Numbered from the stretch's first letter, positions 34,273-45,524 are shown. The stretch is DNA of 64,000 nucleotides from Rhipidocladum racemiflorum (GCA_036346355.1 CM070588.1:13439914-13503913); one strand, 5' to 3'. Translations and numbers: made by a program. The notes: generated by a model from the letters alone, not told the origin.

Positions 34273-35344
34273 TGTCAGCGTATGAGCTAACAGACCCCTT
34301 CCGGAAAGGGATGTAAGAAGTCCGAACGAGGGGCTTTCGTGGAGATTGCTCGAGTGACAACGGAAGGAGAACGAACGAAGCTCACAAGAAGAAGACTAAA
34401 CATGTTTATCCAGGTTCGAGCCCTCTTGGGGAGTAACAGCCCTAGTCCTACTTGCTTGTATTTACGTGTGTTCTTGGGGAGAGCTGGAAGATGGACTATA
34501 ACTCAGAGGAGCTAGGATCAGCCCACCCAGAATTGAGAGTCTAACCGAAGAAAATGATCGAACCCCTTCTCCCATGCACCCCGGCTCCCTTTTATACTGG
34601 GGCTAGCGGGGACACACGGGGAACTTACATCGGTATACAATACTCATTACAGTGTCCTACCTCATTTAATGCTCCTGTCACTGCTCTTGCAGCACATTTA
34701 ATGCCCTGGCGCAGCCATCCCCTCCCCTGTCATCGGGCCATGCGCCTGCCGGCTTCGCCCGCTCTACCGGGGTGGGAAATTGCACCATGACGTCACTCGT
34801 CATTATGGCGTGCATTGGGAACACACGCCGCCATACTGTGGCCTTCATTACCCCCATTTAATGCGCATGATACGCATTAAATGTCTTTGACCTCCTGTGC
34901 GGCTGCATAGGCCGCTAAGTGGCCTCGGGAACTGAGCGCTAGCGGCGTGGCCTGGTCGCCACGTGTCCGCTGGGCGTTCACACAGCTGACCACCAGCGGC
35001 GTGGCCTGGTCGCCACCTGCCAGCTTGCGATCACACAGCTGACCGCCAGTGGCGTGGCCTGGTCGCCACCTATCCTCTGGGCAATCACACAGCTGACCGC
35101 CAGCGGCGTGGCCTGGTCGCCACCTGTCCGTTGGGCGATCACACAGCTGACCGCCAGCGGCGTGGCCTGGTCGCCACCCGTCCGCTGGTGATCACGCAGC
35201 TGACCGTCAACGGCGTGGCCTGGTCGCCACCTGTCCGCTGGACAGCACCCTTTCTGACTGCTAGTGGCGTGGCCTGGATGCCACATGTCAGCTAGCGGCT
35301 CTTACTAAAGTGTAGTGGGCACCCTGGTGTAGAATACGCCGACA
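34273..35344 (-). repeat. G4 5' LTR (1072 bp)
   Basis: Partner of 15366-16382, one 54-bp repeat unit longer, with the minus-strand TATA box at 34590-34596. It is directly followed on the minus strand by the PBS at 34252-34271. Confidence 0.93.
34940..35315. repeat. 54-bp tandem repeats in the G4 5' LTR, 7 units
   Basis: Units start at 34940, 34994, 35047, 35101, 35155, 35208 and 35262. Same core as in the other LTR; one extra unit accounts for the 55-bp length difference between the two LTRs. Confidence 0.95.
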
Positions 35345-35525
35345 CATGTCGTTATGTTTATCGTTTGTTTGTACGTGATAGGTGGACGAGGCTAGGGACT
35401 TGCACCAGCATGCCACTGACTTTCTGACTAGGCTACAGCAGGGGGTCATTTTCACACCGGATGAGGTATCAGAGGCCATGAGGCGTGTGGAGGTGCATTC
35501 CCGACGGATCGTGGAGATTGGTGCT
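35345..35525 (+). pseudogene. Plant-mobile-domain gene fragment, exon C
   Basis: After the second CATGT copy the intron resumes and ends GTACGTGATAG at 35381. Exon C then reads EARDLHQHATDFLTRLQQ and EVSEAMRRVEVHSRR in one open frame up to the border with copia C3. It continues the gene split by the 20-kb insertion G4. The rest of the gene is not recognisable in the window because C3 truncates it. Confidence 0.65.
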
Positions 35526-37054
35526 TGAAAAGATGAGAAAGTTGCCTAGAGGGGAGGGGTGAATAGGCAATTTAAAAAATAAACTAAATTTGTCGCAGCG
35601 GAAAGAGTATCGGAACTTTCGGTGTTGGATCGGAACTTCCGATTTAATCGAAACTTCCGATACCAGTTCGGAATGTCCGTTCGACTTTTGACACGGACAA
35701 TTAACAACTGAAAATAATGAAATTGAGAAGCAATCTGAGAAGGTTAGATCAAAGTAATAAGGAAACAAGCTTAAGTAAAGTAAATGTAATGACACGGATT
35801 TGTTCCCGGAGTTCGGATTCTTGAGGGAATCCTACGTCTCTGTTGAGGAGGCTCCAAAAAGCCGGGTCTCTTCCAACCCTTTCCTCCCAAACCTCGGTCG
35901 CACTTGAGGCTTGGTTTCACTATTGGTTCCTTTCCTTTCGGAGGCGGAGCCGGCCTTCACAAACTTCTCACGGCATCCCACAACCTTTGGGAGCTCGTGA
36001 GCGACGCCTAACCGTCTAGGAGTCCTTCAACCTCCAAGAGTAACAAATGCACCGTTGATCGATCTTGGAGGAACACTCTAATGCTCGAGATGAATGACAC
36101 TTGCTCTTTAATTAAGCTCTAGATCTCACTTCTAGTCCTCACTCTCTAGATGATCCCTAAGATCAAAGAGGAGGACTCAAGAGAAAGCTAGAAAGTGCTC
36201 AAGGTGCTCTAGAGTTCTGCCAACATGAGTGTGTAACCTTCAAATGAGAGAGGAGTGGGGTATTTATAGATTCTTGCAAAAACTAGCCGTTATACACCCA
36301 CTCACTGCATATCGGAACTTCGATGCCAACATCGAATGTCCAATATGTGCAAACTTTCGTAACTCGGCGCACTTCAACGGTTGAAATAGGTGCATCGAAC
36401 TTCCGATGCTTACATCGAACTTCCGATGTTCCCTAAAGGCACTTTGACAAATGCTTCTAAGTCCATATCGATCGTCCGATATAAACATCGTAACTTCCGA
36501 CTTAACATCTAATGTCCGATCTAATATATCGGAATGTCCGATAATTCCAGAGCTCCCTTTTTCAGGTTTGAACACATCGGAACTTCCGATGTCAAATATC
36601 GGAACCTCCGATATTTACAGAGAGCATCCTAGAAAGTTTCAACAACGTATCGGACTAAAGCAAGCATGCACATCGGAATGTCCGGTAACATCGGAACTTC
36701 CGATGTAATATCGGAATGTCCGACTTGAACTTTGATAAAAACACATTCCGGTGCATGCGCGGTGACTTAGGGTCTCAACAAGAATTAAAGCAACATTCAT
36801 CTGAGCATAGAGACTATCCTAGATCATTTACGATGCATCCCCCTTAATAGTACGGCATTCCTACGACACAAAACATAGAAAATAAGAATACAATGCCATT
36901 TTACTCGCTTATATTCGTTTGAGGGTATCCTTCGCATGTAGAAGATCTCACATTGAACCTTTTACCTTCTCACAAGCTCATTGAAGACATTAGTCCCTTT
37001 AATCGTTTGTCATTAATCAACCAAAACCAATTTAGGGGCCTAGATGCACTTTCA
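35526..37054 (-). repeat. Copia C3 3' LTR
   Basis: On the minus strand it runs TGAAAGTGCATCTAGGCCCC (37054) to ...CATCTTTTCA (35526), preceded by the polypurine tract AAGGGGGAGAT and with the CACCCCTCCCCTCTAGG stretch near the end as in other SIRE-type LTRs. TATA box CTATAAATACCCC at about 36258-36269. Eight exact CGG-N5-CCG motifs flank the TATA box. The insertion site is in the plant-mobile-domain exon after GTGCT; the matching second site copy is not in the window. Confidence 0.88.
35631..36722. repeat. CGG-N5-CCG motif array, C3 LTR (cores AACTT/AATGT)
   Basis: Exact copies at 35631, 35669, 36530, 36578, 36600, 36674, 36692 and 36712; cores AACTT, AATGT and AACCT, usually extended to TCGGAACTTCCGAT. 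Many one-mismatch relatives lie between 36300 and 36500. Six more exact copies with AAGTT or AATGT lie in the internal region at 39042-39498. Confidence 0.9.
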
Positions 37055-37498
37055 ATCTCCCCCTTTTTGGTGATTGATGACAACTCGATTAAAGTTTACA
37101 ATTAAAAGGATATAATGAAAGATTAGTATAGGTTTAGCTCCCCCTGAAGATGTGCATTGAATAGGAAAAGATCGCGAATGCACAATTTTGAAAAGAATTT
37201 TGCAAGAGCTCCCCCTAAAACTGAGCATATAATGAAACAAACAATATGGAGGCTAATATTTGAATAACCAACAATATATAAACATCCATACTACCAAGAG
37301 TAACAATCTACCAAGAGTAGCAATCATCCATCATTGCATAAGTAAAGTAGTAAGTAGCAACAAGTCCCAAGTTCACATGAAAAGCAAAGTTTGGCATACA
37401 ACGCTAAACGAAAGATGATATAAAGAAGTAAGCTTTCTCCTCTCCCCCTTTGGCATCAAGCACCAGAAAGGGAAAAAAAAGGAGATAGAGAGAGAGGA
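37055..37498 (-). other. C3 region between extra ORF and 3' LTR
   Basis: Contains minus-strand GGGGGAG tracts near 37055-37064, 37137-37145, 37210-37216 and 37442-37448, as in the other SIRE-type elements here. Otherwise AT-rich and without a gene. Confidence 0.75.
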
Positions 37499-38965
37499 CT
37501 AGTCTGACTCCTCGGAAGCAACATCATCTGAGCCAGACTCCTCATCGTCCTCGGACTCATCTGAAGCTTCAGGCGCTGGAGCAAAAGTATCCTCAATTTC
37601 TTCTTCGCTGTCCTCATCCTCTGAACACTCCAGATTTAGATGCCTCTGAATATCCTTGAGTCCCTTGGTGTTCTTCTTGTGCGCTGCTGCATTGCCCTTG
37701 CACAGGACAAAGATAGACTTCAAAGCACGGAGAATGGGAGAGGATGATCCACTGGAGGCTGCAGCAGGAGGAGCAGTGGTGGAGGAGAAAGCACCTCTAG
37801 TCGAAGCACGTCTCGCAGGTTGAGCTGGGGCCTTAATTGCCCTGATCTGTATTCCAATGTGCTTTCCATCACACTCAAACTGCTGGTGAGTTATGTGCTC
37901 AATCATATGCATGATGAAAGGAGCATAACCACAGCTTCTCTTTGGCTCCTGAGCAGTCAAGCGGATCTCATTCCAAATAAAATCAAACACATCAAAAGGA
38001 CGCTGTCCCTCTCTCATCCTACTCAGCAGATTTCTTGTATATGACAGAACATGAGAGGCATCACCTTCTTTGGGAGCCAGCGTCTTCCTGAATAGCCTGT
38101 TAAGACAGGCAAAGAAAGGCTTCATGCCTTTTGTGCTTCCCTCCTCAAAGTCTGCATCTTCTTTATAAAGAAAGTTTAGGTTGGAGGCACCGAGAGAAGC
38201 TTCATTGTGAATCTGATATTTGTCACGACTGTCAGCTTCGGTGAATCCAAGACATCAAGCAAACTGAGTATAGGTGATCTCATACCATGCTCCTTCCATC
38301 ATCCAATGCAAGGTGGAGACTCTGTCCCTGGAGATATACAAGGTAGAGTAGAACTGAGCAATAATCTCAACGTTCCAGTCGTGCTGAAAACTCATTATCC
38401 TCTTTGTTCCAGTTCTCTCACAAGCTGCAATGACCTCAGTGAAAGTGGCATCATCAGCTGCAGCCATGTAGTCCCAGTCGACCCACTGCATCAGAATGAC
38501 TGGATTCTTCCTAGGCAAAATGACAGACTCGTAGAAGTCTTGCTGGAAGAAGGTCCAGAAACGATAGTCAGTAGAGAACTGTGCATCTGTCCTGGGGTTC
38601 TGCTCTCTGGCTTCGCGCACTTTGGTGGCTTTCCCTTTGTAGTTCATAGGTTTCCTCCTGAGATGAGGATTCCTCTCTGCCTGCCTGAGCTTTGGAATTG
38701 CTCTGTCTGGAACTGGCTGAGATTGAGAAGCCCCTGCCACAGCTTTGCCCTTCCTAGAAGGCAATGGCGCTCCTCGAGGTACGTTCACAGTCTGAGCAGG
38801 AGGATCAGGTGGAGGGTCACTGATTGAAATGCCTGGGCCTCCACTGCCTCTACCTCTGCCCGCAGCCTTCTTGGTTCTAGTACCAGTCGGAGTCTGTCGA
38901 GGCCTTTTTCCTCCTAGGATTGTTTTGTCCTTCGGTGGCTGAGAACCTCCTTGACCAGGGTCCAT
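37499..38965 (-). pseudogene. C3 extra ORF (env-position protein), one stop
   Basis: Lies between pol and the 3' LTR on the element's own strand, where SIRE-type copia elements carry an env-like ORF. Start chosen at 38965 (MDPGQGGSQPPKDKT); the frame is also open upstream to 39001. It has a Pro/Lys/Gly-rich N-terminus, a globular middle (WTFFQQDFYESVILPRKNPV, WDYMAAADDATFTEVIAA, SFQHDWNVEIIAQFYSTLYI) resembling the plant 'putative plant transposon protein' family, then KPFFACLNRLFRKTLAPKEG, an Ala/Ser-rich stretch and an extremely acidic tail of about 50 residues. A TGA at 38255-38257 (QFA*CLG), one C-to-T change, is the only break in 489 codons. I see no signal peptide or transmembrane segment, so env function is doubtful. 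Confidence 0.75.
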
Positions 38966-39648
38966 TGTTCTAAGGAAAAGAGTGGAGTCGGTTAAGCTCA
39001 CGAGAGAAACAGCCTTGGTTTGGTTTTCATTCTGTTAACATCGGAAGTTCCGATTTCATATCGGAAGTTCCGACATGAGGTCGGAAGTTCCGATATTTTC
39101 GATCGGAATGTCCGATGTCTACGGATTTCAACCAACACAACATTTCTCCCAAACCAACCGATGGAACGAGATGAAACTTGATAGAAATGAACCAAAGGAA
39201 TAGATGAACAAGTTCACCGAAACGATTTCTCAAAAAGATGCCCTAGATCCAAAAGGAAAGGATTGAGCCCTAGGGTTTACCTCACGAAGAACGCGGAGAA
39301 ATCGCGCGGAGAGGAGGGTCCTCTTCAAGATGGAGTCCTTCCCAAGCGAAAATCGGAAGTTCCGAGAGGTCAGAATCTCCGATAACGGCAAAAAGATGAG
39401 AAAGGAAGGAGAGACCAAAGAGACAATAAGAAGAGGACAAAAGAAAGTGAAAGGGTACGGTCACTTTCTTAAGAGCGGAGGAGACATCGGAAGTTCCGAT
39501 GTGGAGAAACTGCCAGACATCAGATATTCTGATGATTTGATCGGATGTTTCGATGTGTTGATTTTTCCAGCAAACAGAGAAAGAAACAAGGAATTGAGTG
39601 AAGTCTGAAAACTCTGAGTCATGTGAACTTAAGGAGGATCACTCCTCT
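38966..39648 (-). other. C3 internal region upstream of the extra ORF, truncated by G5
   Basis: Non-coding on the minus strand, with six CGG-N5-CCG motifs (39042, 39062, 39082, 39104, 39354, 39488). It stops at 39648 where the G5 LTR begins, so gag and pol of C3, if present, are beyond the right edge of the window. Confidence 0.7.
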
Positions 39649-41082
39649 TGTCATCAGTGTGGGGGCTCCGGTCTTTGTAACAGAGATTCGGGTACTCACT
39701 GTTGCGTCGGACTGGAATTAACGCAACCCGTTAGTAAACCGAACCCCAATTACAAACCGTACCCAGATTGAGGCCAATCAATCGGCACGACACACTCGGC
39801 ACGTGGTCAAATGCCAAATGATTGATTCCAACCCGAGCTTCCCCGAGATATGTGTCTAGTGCTAGTTCCCTGGATCAGTAGCCTAGCACCCACATATTTC
39901 CACAATAAGTTGCATCAAAACACTTACATTAACAAAATGGTTACAGTAGTACAGGTTTGATTACATCGAGATAGTAATACAAGAAAGAAATTATGCCAAA
40001 TGGCTACAAAAGCTAAAGAGAGACTTAGAGCACAGCAACGGCAGCAGAGTGCCTTCCCAAACCCAAAGGCGAGTTGAGTTGCGACCGAGAGGAAAACCTA
40101 ATCTACAAACCAAAACCCGACGATCTCTGAATCGAAGCGATCCTCGCCTAGCTCGCCTTTTCACACTTGACTCCGTCTTCTGAGCTTGGTAATCAGATTT
40201 AAAGCAAACGGTGAGTACGTACGTATGTACTCGCAAGACTTTAGTGTTTGCAAGTATAATAAGTATGCAGGTTATCCAATGAAAAAGGTTGCTAATCCAG
40301 TTCCAAGTTGCATAAAGCTAAATTTATTTGCAATAGAATAATAGATTTCAGAAGATGCTCGATTTACAAAAGCAATTGATGAAGAATGTAATTCAATACA
40401 TAATTGTATAATTCATTTAGTATCCACATTCAATTTCCTCCAAATTATCCAACACCACCATCACATGGCATCAAGAATCACCACCAGCACAATCGAATAT
40501 CCACCATACCATCGTATGGCATCAAGAATCACCACCAGCACAATCGAATTACCAATCCAATCAGTCTCTGAGTCCAACGACTCAACATTTTGCATGATAT
40601 AACCCAACATTTAAAAGATCTACCGGTGCCAAAATGTTTTCCAAAACAAAACCAAAGATCACTACGTAACTGATAATCGAGGAAAACCATTCAATCCAGG
40701 TTTAACTACCAAAGCCCACAATTTATCATTTGTACCAATTCTAAAGCATGCATAATAGTTTTGTCAATTCAAGTTAAATTTGCAAATATGGGATCAATAT
40801 GGTCAAAGGAGGTCCTTGCCTGTTTGCTTTGTACTGATTACACTTCCGGGAAAGAGATCGAGAACCGCGCAGGCGCCCACCACCACGTCAACGTCTACGC
40901 GAACGAGCGACAACAAAACGACAACAAAATGATCAAACTCGGAACAAACAGGGCGATCAAGAATCAAATAAGACAACTAAGAAGCAAGGACAACGACTAA
41001 ACCAATTGGAGAAACAACGGAGAAAAGGGAATTAAAGGAGACCTAACTCGGTCGAGAAAGTCGGCATCGGCCGGTACAACCA

Positions 41083-42685
41083 CGGTAGTGCCGCTTCAAG
41101 CTCCGGCAGACGCCATAGGGCCCGGTAGTGCCGGCGGCCGACGACCCAAAAGGGCGCTCTCTGGAAAAAAAGGTACCGACGTTAAACACGCGGTAGCACC
41201 GGCTACCCGGCAGTACCGGCCAGGGAGGGCGGTAGTGCCGGATTCCCAGAGACCAAAGGAGAAGCTCACTGGAAATTAATCACGGCGTTATGGTTACGGT
41301 AGTGCCGCTCGGGCGGTAGTACCGGCCCCATAACGTCGGTAGTGCCGGCCTCAGGGAGAAATTAGGGTTTCGCAAAATGGGATTTTGCGCAAACGGATTC
41401 GAAACTTCGCGATGATTGCATGGTTAGGTTCCCGGTGATGCCATGGACCCATCCATGCAGGTCTCACCAAGTTTCGAGTTCATTTAACCTAATTTCCACC
41501 TTTTCGAACTCGATAACCCTAATTACCGTTAGAATTCGACTTTCGATCCAAATCAAGTCCAAACTTAATTCTTTTCACGAGGGTCGACTTCTAACGACAT
41601 CAGATATATTCTAGAATCATATCCTCAGCTTTTGGAGCTAGGGTTCAAGGAAAACTCCAAAACTCGAGAATTTGACTCGGCTTGTGAACAAATCCGATAA
41701 ACTCCGAATCAGGGTTTTCGACTCGATCTTTTTCCAGAAATATAACCATAAGGGCACTAAGAACCAATACGAGTCACTCTCGGGATTTTTGGAGCTTCGA
41801 AACTCGAAGACGCCCCAAAAAGCTCGATACTGCACTTTTCGCAAATCGAATCGAAATGAAGGATTTGCGACTGATGTATTAATTCTTTTTGCACGTAAAG
41901 GTTCCACAGGGCCTAACTCGCACTCAAAAACTCTTCGCACAACGATCGAACCATCCGAACTCATAACCCTCAATTGGAACTAAATTCGATTCCAGGTCCA
42001 GATTGAGTTCAAACACGAATCTTTTCACAGGAATCGAACTCAGACAACGTCAGATGTACTCGAAGGTCAATTTCTCGACTTTTCGAAGTTAGGGTTCAAA
42101 AGAACTCCAAAAATTCGGGAAAACGACTTTTGGGCGAATAAATCCAACAGAGAACCGATTAGGGTTTTCAGATCGAATCGTCCACGCTAACTTAATCTAC
42201 TGAGCTAACTTAGGTCTAGCAACAAAGAAACACGTCGATGCACTTCTAGGGTTAGGGTTTCAAGACTAAACCAAAAGAGAAACTAATAGAGATGAGAGGG
42301 GGACTTAGGGTTTAGCTCAAAACCTCGGGGATCAGACTGGAACACGATTCCTCTGGTCTTGAGGCTGCTCTAGGGCTTGAGGAAGATCCTCCACATCTCG
42401 CGGCTTGTCCTCTTGCGGCTCCTTGAACTCCACATGCACCAGAGAGGACGAGGGAGAGAGAGAACCGAAGGGAGAGAGAGAAACCAGAGAGAGGGAAATG
42501 GAGAGGGAGAGGGAGAGAGAGAGCTCCTGAGGGGGAGAGAACAAGTGAGGGAGTGAGAGAGGGAGAGGGGTAAGCCAGCTGGGCTTTAGAGGAGAGGAAG
42601 AATTGAGAAAGAGGGTGAGGTGGCCGGGCAACGGGCAGCGACGGCCGCTCCAACCCCTACCCACACGACTCGGCCGGCAGTACCG
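41083..42685. repeat. CGG-N5-CCG motif array, G5 LTR (cores TAGTG/TAGTA)
   Basis: Exact copies at 41083, 41123, 41191, 41208, 41230, 41297, 41314, 41337 and 42675, with cores TAGTG, TAGTA, TAGCA or CAGTA; the first eight lie within 265 bp. Confidence 0.9.
42440..42590. repeat. GA-rich tract in the G5 LTR
   Basis: About 150 bp of (GA)n-like purine sequence on the plus strand, so CT-rich on the element's strand. The Leu/Ser/Pro frames across it are compositional. Confidence 0.85.
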
Positions 42686-43080
42686 CTCCTGCCGAGTGGT
42701 AGTGCCGCCCGACCGGCAAGATCTGCCCTAGCTACCAGATCGCCGCCTCCGCCGCAAAACTCCGAGTTTCTTCGCAAACTTCACTCCAATCTTTGGGTTT
42801 AACCTCGGGAAACTTAAGGGAAGAATTTTGGGACCACAAAGGAAGGTTTTAGGACTTAGGCTCCTACGGATTTCAGGAGATTTCGACCGGCTTCGAACTC
42901 AAAGTTTCGAAACAAAAAACCAGTCGAAACTACTCGAACGACAAAACACCGACGCAACAAAAATGAACTAAGGCCCAAATTGAGATCCAATAGCACTAAG
43001 CACACAAACAAGCACACAAATAGCTTAATTAAGCTTAGTTAATCCTAATTAATCTTAGTTACAAATTCCAGGATGTTACA

Positions 43081-43300
43081 GTTCCACCCCCCTTATAAAA
43101 ATCTCATCCTCGAGATTTGCCAGACTCGACAAAGGAGGAAAGAAATTCACCCCGAGAAATCTTCACGCTTCCAGGTGGTTTCGTCCTGGCATGGCTGCTC
43201 CATTGGACTTTAGTCAACTTGATGATGTGACTGCGGATATAGCGCACCGCATCATCAAGGACACAAACATGACGTTCGCAAAAGATAGATCCGACCAAGG
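43081..43300 (-). pseudogene. G5 chromodomain remnant and polypurine tract
   Basis: The minus strand reads IIKLTKVQWSSH and, after a one-base shift, QDETTWKREDF, the end of a chromodomain of the type fused to integrase in chromoviruses. The pol end (CTCGAGGATGAGATTTTTATAAGG) and polypurine tract follow. Integrase itself is not recognisable upstream. Confidence 0.7.
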
Positions 43301-43830
43301 ATCCATCATGTCCAACAGAGTTAGGGCAATGGGACTCTGAAGATACTTCTTCAGCGGTGGCACACGGAATACATCAGGTACCTTCGAAGATCAAGGGGGG
43401 TATCTCTGAAAAGGAAAAACTTCGGTACGATTCGACGCATTTCGATGCCAGCATCCCACGAAATTGCAATCGCCAGATGCCACACAAGTTGAGACCTCCA
43501 AGAATATGGAAACGTCAACTTCGAAGCTCTAAACACGGCGACGATTGCCGAAGAAGTGATCAATTGATTCACCACCGGACCGATTCAAAGATTAGAACAA
43601 TTAGTACAATCGATGCTCTCCTGATCCATTGAACGCTGGTTCAAACCAAGGATTACATCGAACCCTAGGTGTCTATTCAAATCATTCGCTACGGGAATTA
43701 ACTTCCCTGATGAACAATAAGAATTTCTCCTAGGCAAGGGTGCTAAGTTCCAAAATGGTTCTAAGCAACACGGGCAAAGAGATGTCAATCTGATTGTTTA
43801 GTCCGCGGTCCTCAACTTCTGTTTGCACAG
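43301..43830 (-). other. G5 decayed internal sequence
   Basis: No readable domain in either strand. This is where RT and integrase should lie, so the element has lost them by deletion and decay. Confidence 0.5.
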
Positions 43831-44890
43831 AACTCGAGAACTAGAACGATTCGGAAGCTCTAGATTCAACCTAAGCCAATGCAAAAGCTGAATGTATGGG
43901 AACGTACCAGGTACTACACCAGACACAAAGTTTGTATCTTCAGCTGTCACAAGGCTAGGCCAACAACGATTAAGACTCTGGGCTGAAATAAGACTTGAGC
44001 AACCACTTCGGCGTCCTTAGCGTCCACTGGTGGAACTTTGCGGACAAACTAGGGCACTCAGGTCTTAAACACGGGTTAACGCAGGTTGTAAGATCAAACA
44101 GTCTTTGACAAGAAAGACATTTCTCACGACAAGCGTAACCAGTTAATTTAGCCATCCGGTCTTGTCTCCCACGAGATCACTTTTCGCGGTTAGAAGACTA
44201 ACCCGCAAATATGGAAGGTCAGGAGACATTCCCTTGGGATTTTAAACGTGGAGAAACAACTGACCGAGTGTTAGTGGTTGGTTTCGCACGCGACTAGGAA
44301 AGTTCGGCTCTCACTGACTTCTTAGCCAACCACCTTCACTTACGGCTTTCCTGGACTGCCTTTGCGTTGTCTTCAACGCGAATCACCTTTTCGACCAACA
44401 TTCGCATGCTGGGGACATCGGAAGTTGTTAGTGAAAACTTGATCTCTTCATTGAGATTTTGCCGAAAGAAAAAGGCTTTCCGGGTTTCACTCGGAACCTC
44501 GATTACGGCATAGCGGACCAGGTGATTAAACTTGTGGAGTTAGTCCATATCTGACATGGACCCTTGCTTGAGATTAAACTCTCGCTCCAAAATCTCCAAC
44601 AAGCTAAGAGGATACGTGCTGCACAAGAGACTCCACTGAAATCTTTCCAAGAAACGACTTGGCTAGGTGGACGAATAGTTTTAAGTCTATCCCACCACGC
44701 AGCAGCAACACCTTAAGGACAGAATGCAGCAAATCGCACTTTCTCATCGTCTGTGCACTTCACGAGATCGAGTTTGGACTCAAAGTCGCTAAGCCAATCA
44801 TCAGCATCCAAAGGATCGGCATCGACGACAAACTCGGCAGACGAGTTCACTGGAACTCCAACAAACGAGATCTTGGATGCATAGCTGCCA
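43831..44890 (-). pseudogene. G5 gag, zinc knuckle and protease remnants
   Basis: The minus strand reads DADPLDADDWLSDFESKLDL and VKCTDDEKVRFAAF near 44720-44850, AAWWDRLKTIRPPSQVVSWK further on, and ETRKAFFFRQNLNEEIKF near 44450: the chromovirus gag core. A broken CCHC knuckle starts GYACREK near 44130. A decayed protease follows near 43845-43920, where VVPGTFP and a degenerate version of the DSGASHSF active site can be seen over two frames. At least four frameshifts or stops. Strongly degraded but in the correct gag-knuckle-protease order. Confidence 0.7.
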
Positions 44891-45524
44891 CACTATCTGA
44901 AATTGCAGCCTTGGAACTCTCTGCACTTGGCACCAGCCTTCCTAGCAGAAAGTCTGCGTGGACAGGACTTGTGCTACGGACAGAGAAGACTGCGATTCTA
45001 CCTTCAGCGCTTCTTGCCAAACTTGCGATCCACTGGAACCACACAATGGCGCGCTAAAATACTGAGCTTCAAAGTTTGCGACTCCCGAGTGCGATAAAAC
45101 AAAACGCACTGGATTCGACACTTCAACAGCTCGATCATGGCGTCCTTGAACAGGGCCACTCGCTAACGGTGCACTCTTGGCATCTCGTTGCACACAGGTG
45201 CTAAACCGCCATGCACAACAAAATGACCAAGCTCGCAGGCAAAGCAGAATCAAATCTGCACAAGGGACTTGCATTCGAAACAAAAGCAATCTGAGAATAC
45301 AATTACAAGGATAGATTTGCCATTGCGATAGATTTTAAAGATGACAACTGAGTACAGCCTGGCGTACTACAACAGGTTAAATTTACAACCGTCATCCACA
45401 ACCATCGCACGATCCCATTAGGTTCTTTACAAGGCAAAAGTACAAAGGCAACTGGCTCAAATTTACAACAAAATGAGCACTAACTACTTTCCCTCATAAT
45501 GAACATTGGGGTTGAACTGACTCT
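44891..45524 (-). other. G5 internal sequence between two gag-like parts
   Basis: Frames in both directions are short and unrelated to known families. I see nothing supportable here beyond the likely gag N-terminus at its low-coordinate end. Confidence 0.5.

Larger units (their letters stand above)
15366..35344 (-). mobile_element. Tat-lineage Ty3/gypsy element G4 (with nested elements)
   Basis: Both LTRs run TGTCAGCGTA to TACGCCGACA in plus orientation, and the whole is flanked by the 5-bp duplication CATGT (15361-15365 and 35345-35349). Minus-strand order is LTR, PBS, gag, protease, RT, RNase H, second (archaeal-type) RNase H, integrase, an antisense gene, polypurine tract, LTR. Two RNase H domains, a TGGCGCGCC-type PBS and an extra ORF between pol and the 3' LTR define the Tat lineage (relatives: Grande, RIRE2). 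About 8.7 kb of the span is later insertions (19525-20586 and 22373-29967). The polypurine tract reads GTGGGTCCGGGGGCTAC just before 16382. Confidence 0.93.
39649..43080 (-). repeat. G5 3' LTR (3432 bp)
   Basis: Minus strand TGTAACATCCTGG (43080) to ...ACTGATGACA (39649). About 97% like the visible 1 kb of the 5' LTR by eye, but lacks about 810 bp that the other LTR has at 63098-63907, with GAT at both deletion edges. A 55-bp imperfect duplication (TGGCATCAAGAATCACCACC) lies near 40465-40555. Confidence 0.9.

Noticed and set aside
37499..39001. Retroviral envelope glycoprotein
   Set aside because: Position is suggestive, but there is no signal peptide, transmembrane helix or Cys-rich ectodomain.
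42312..42664. Ser/Leu/Pro-rich minus-strand ORFs
   Set aside because: They follow a (GA)n tract of the G5 LTR; compositional.
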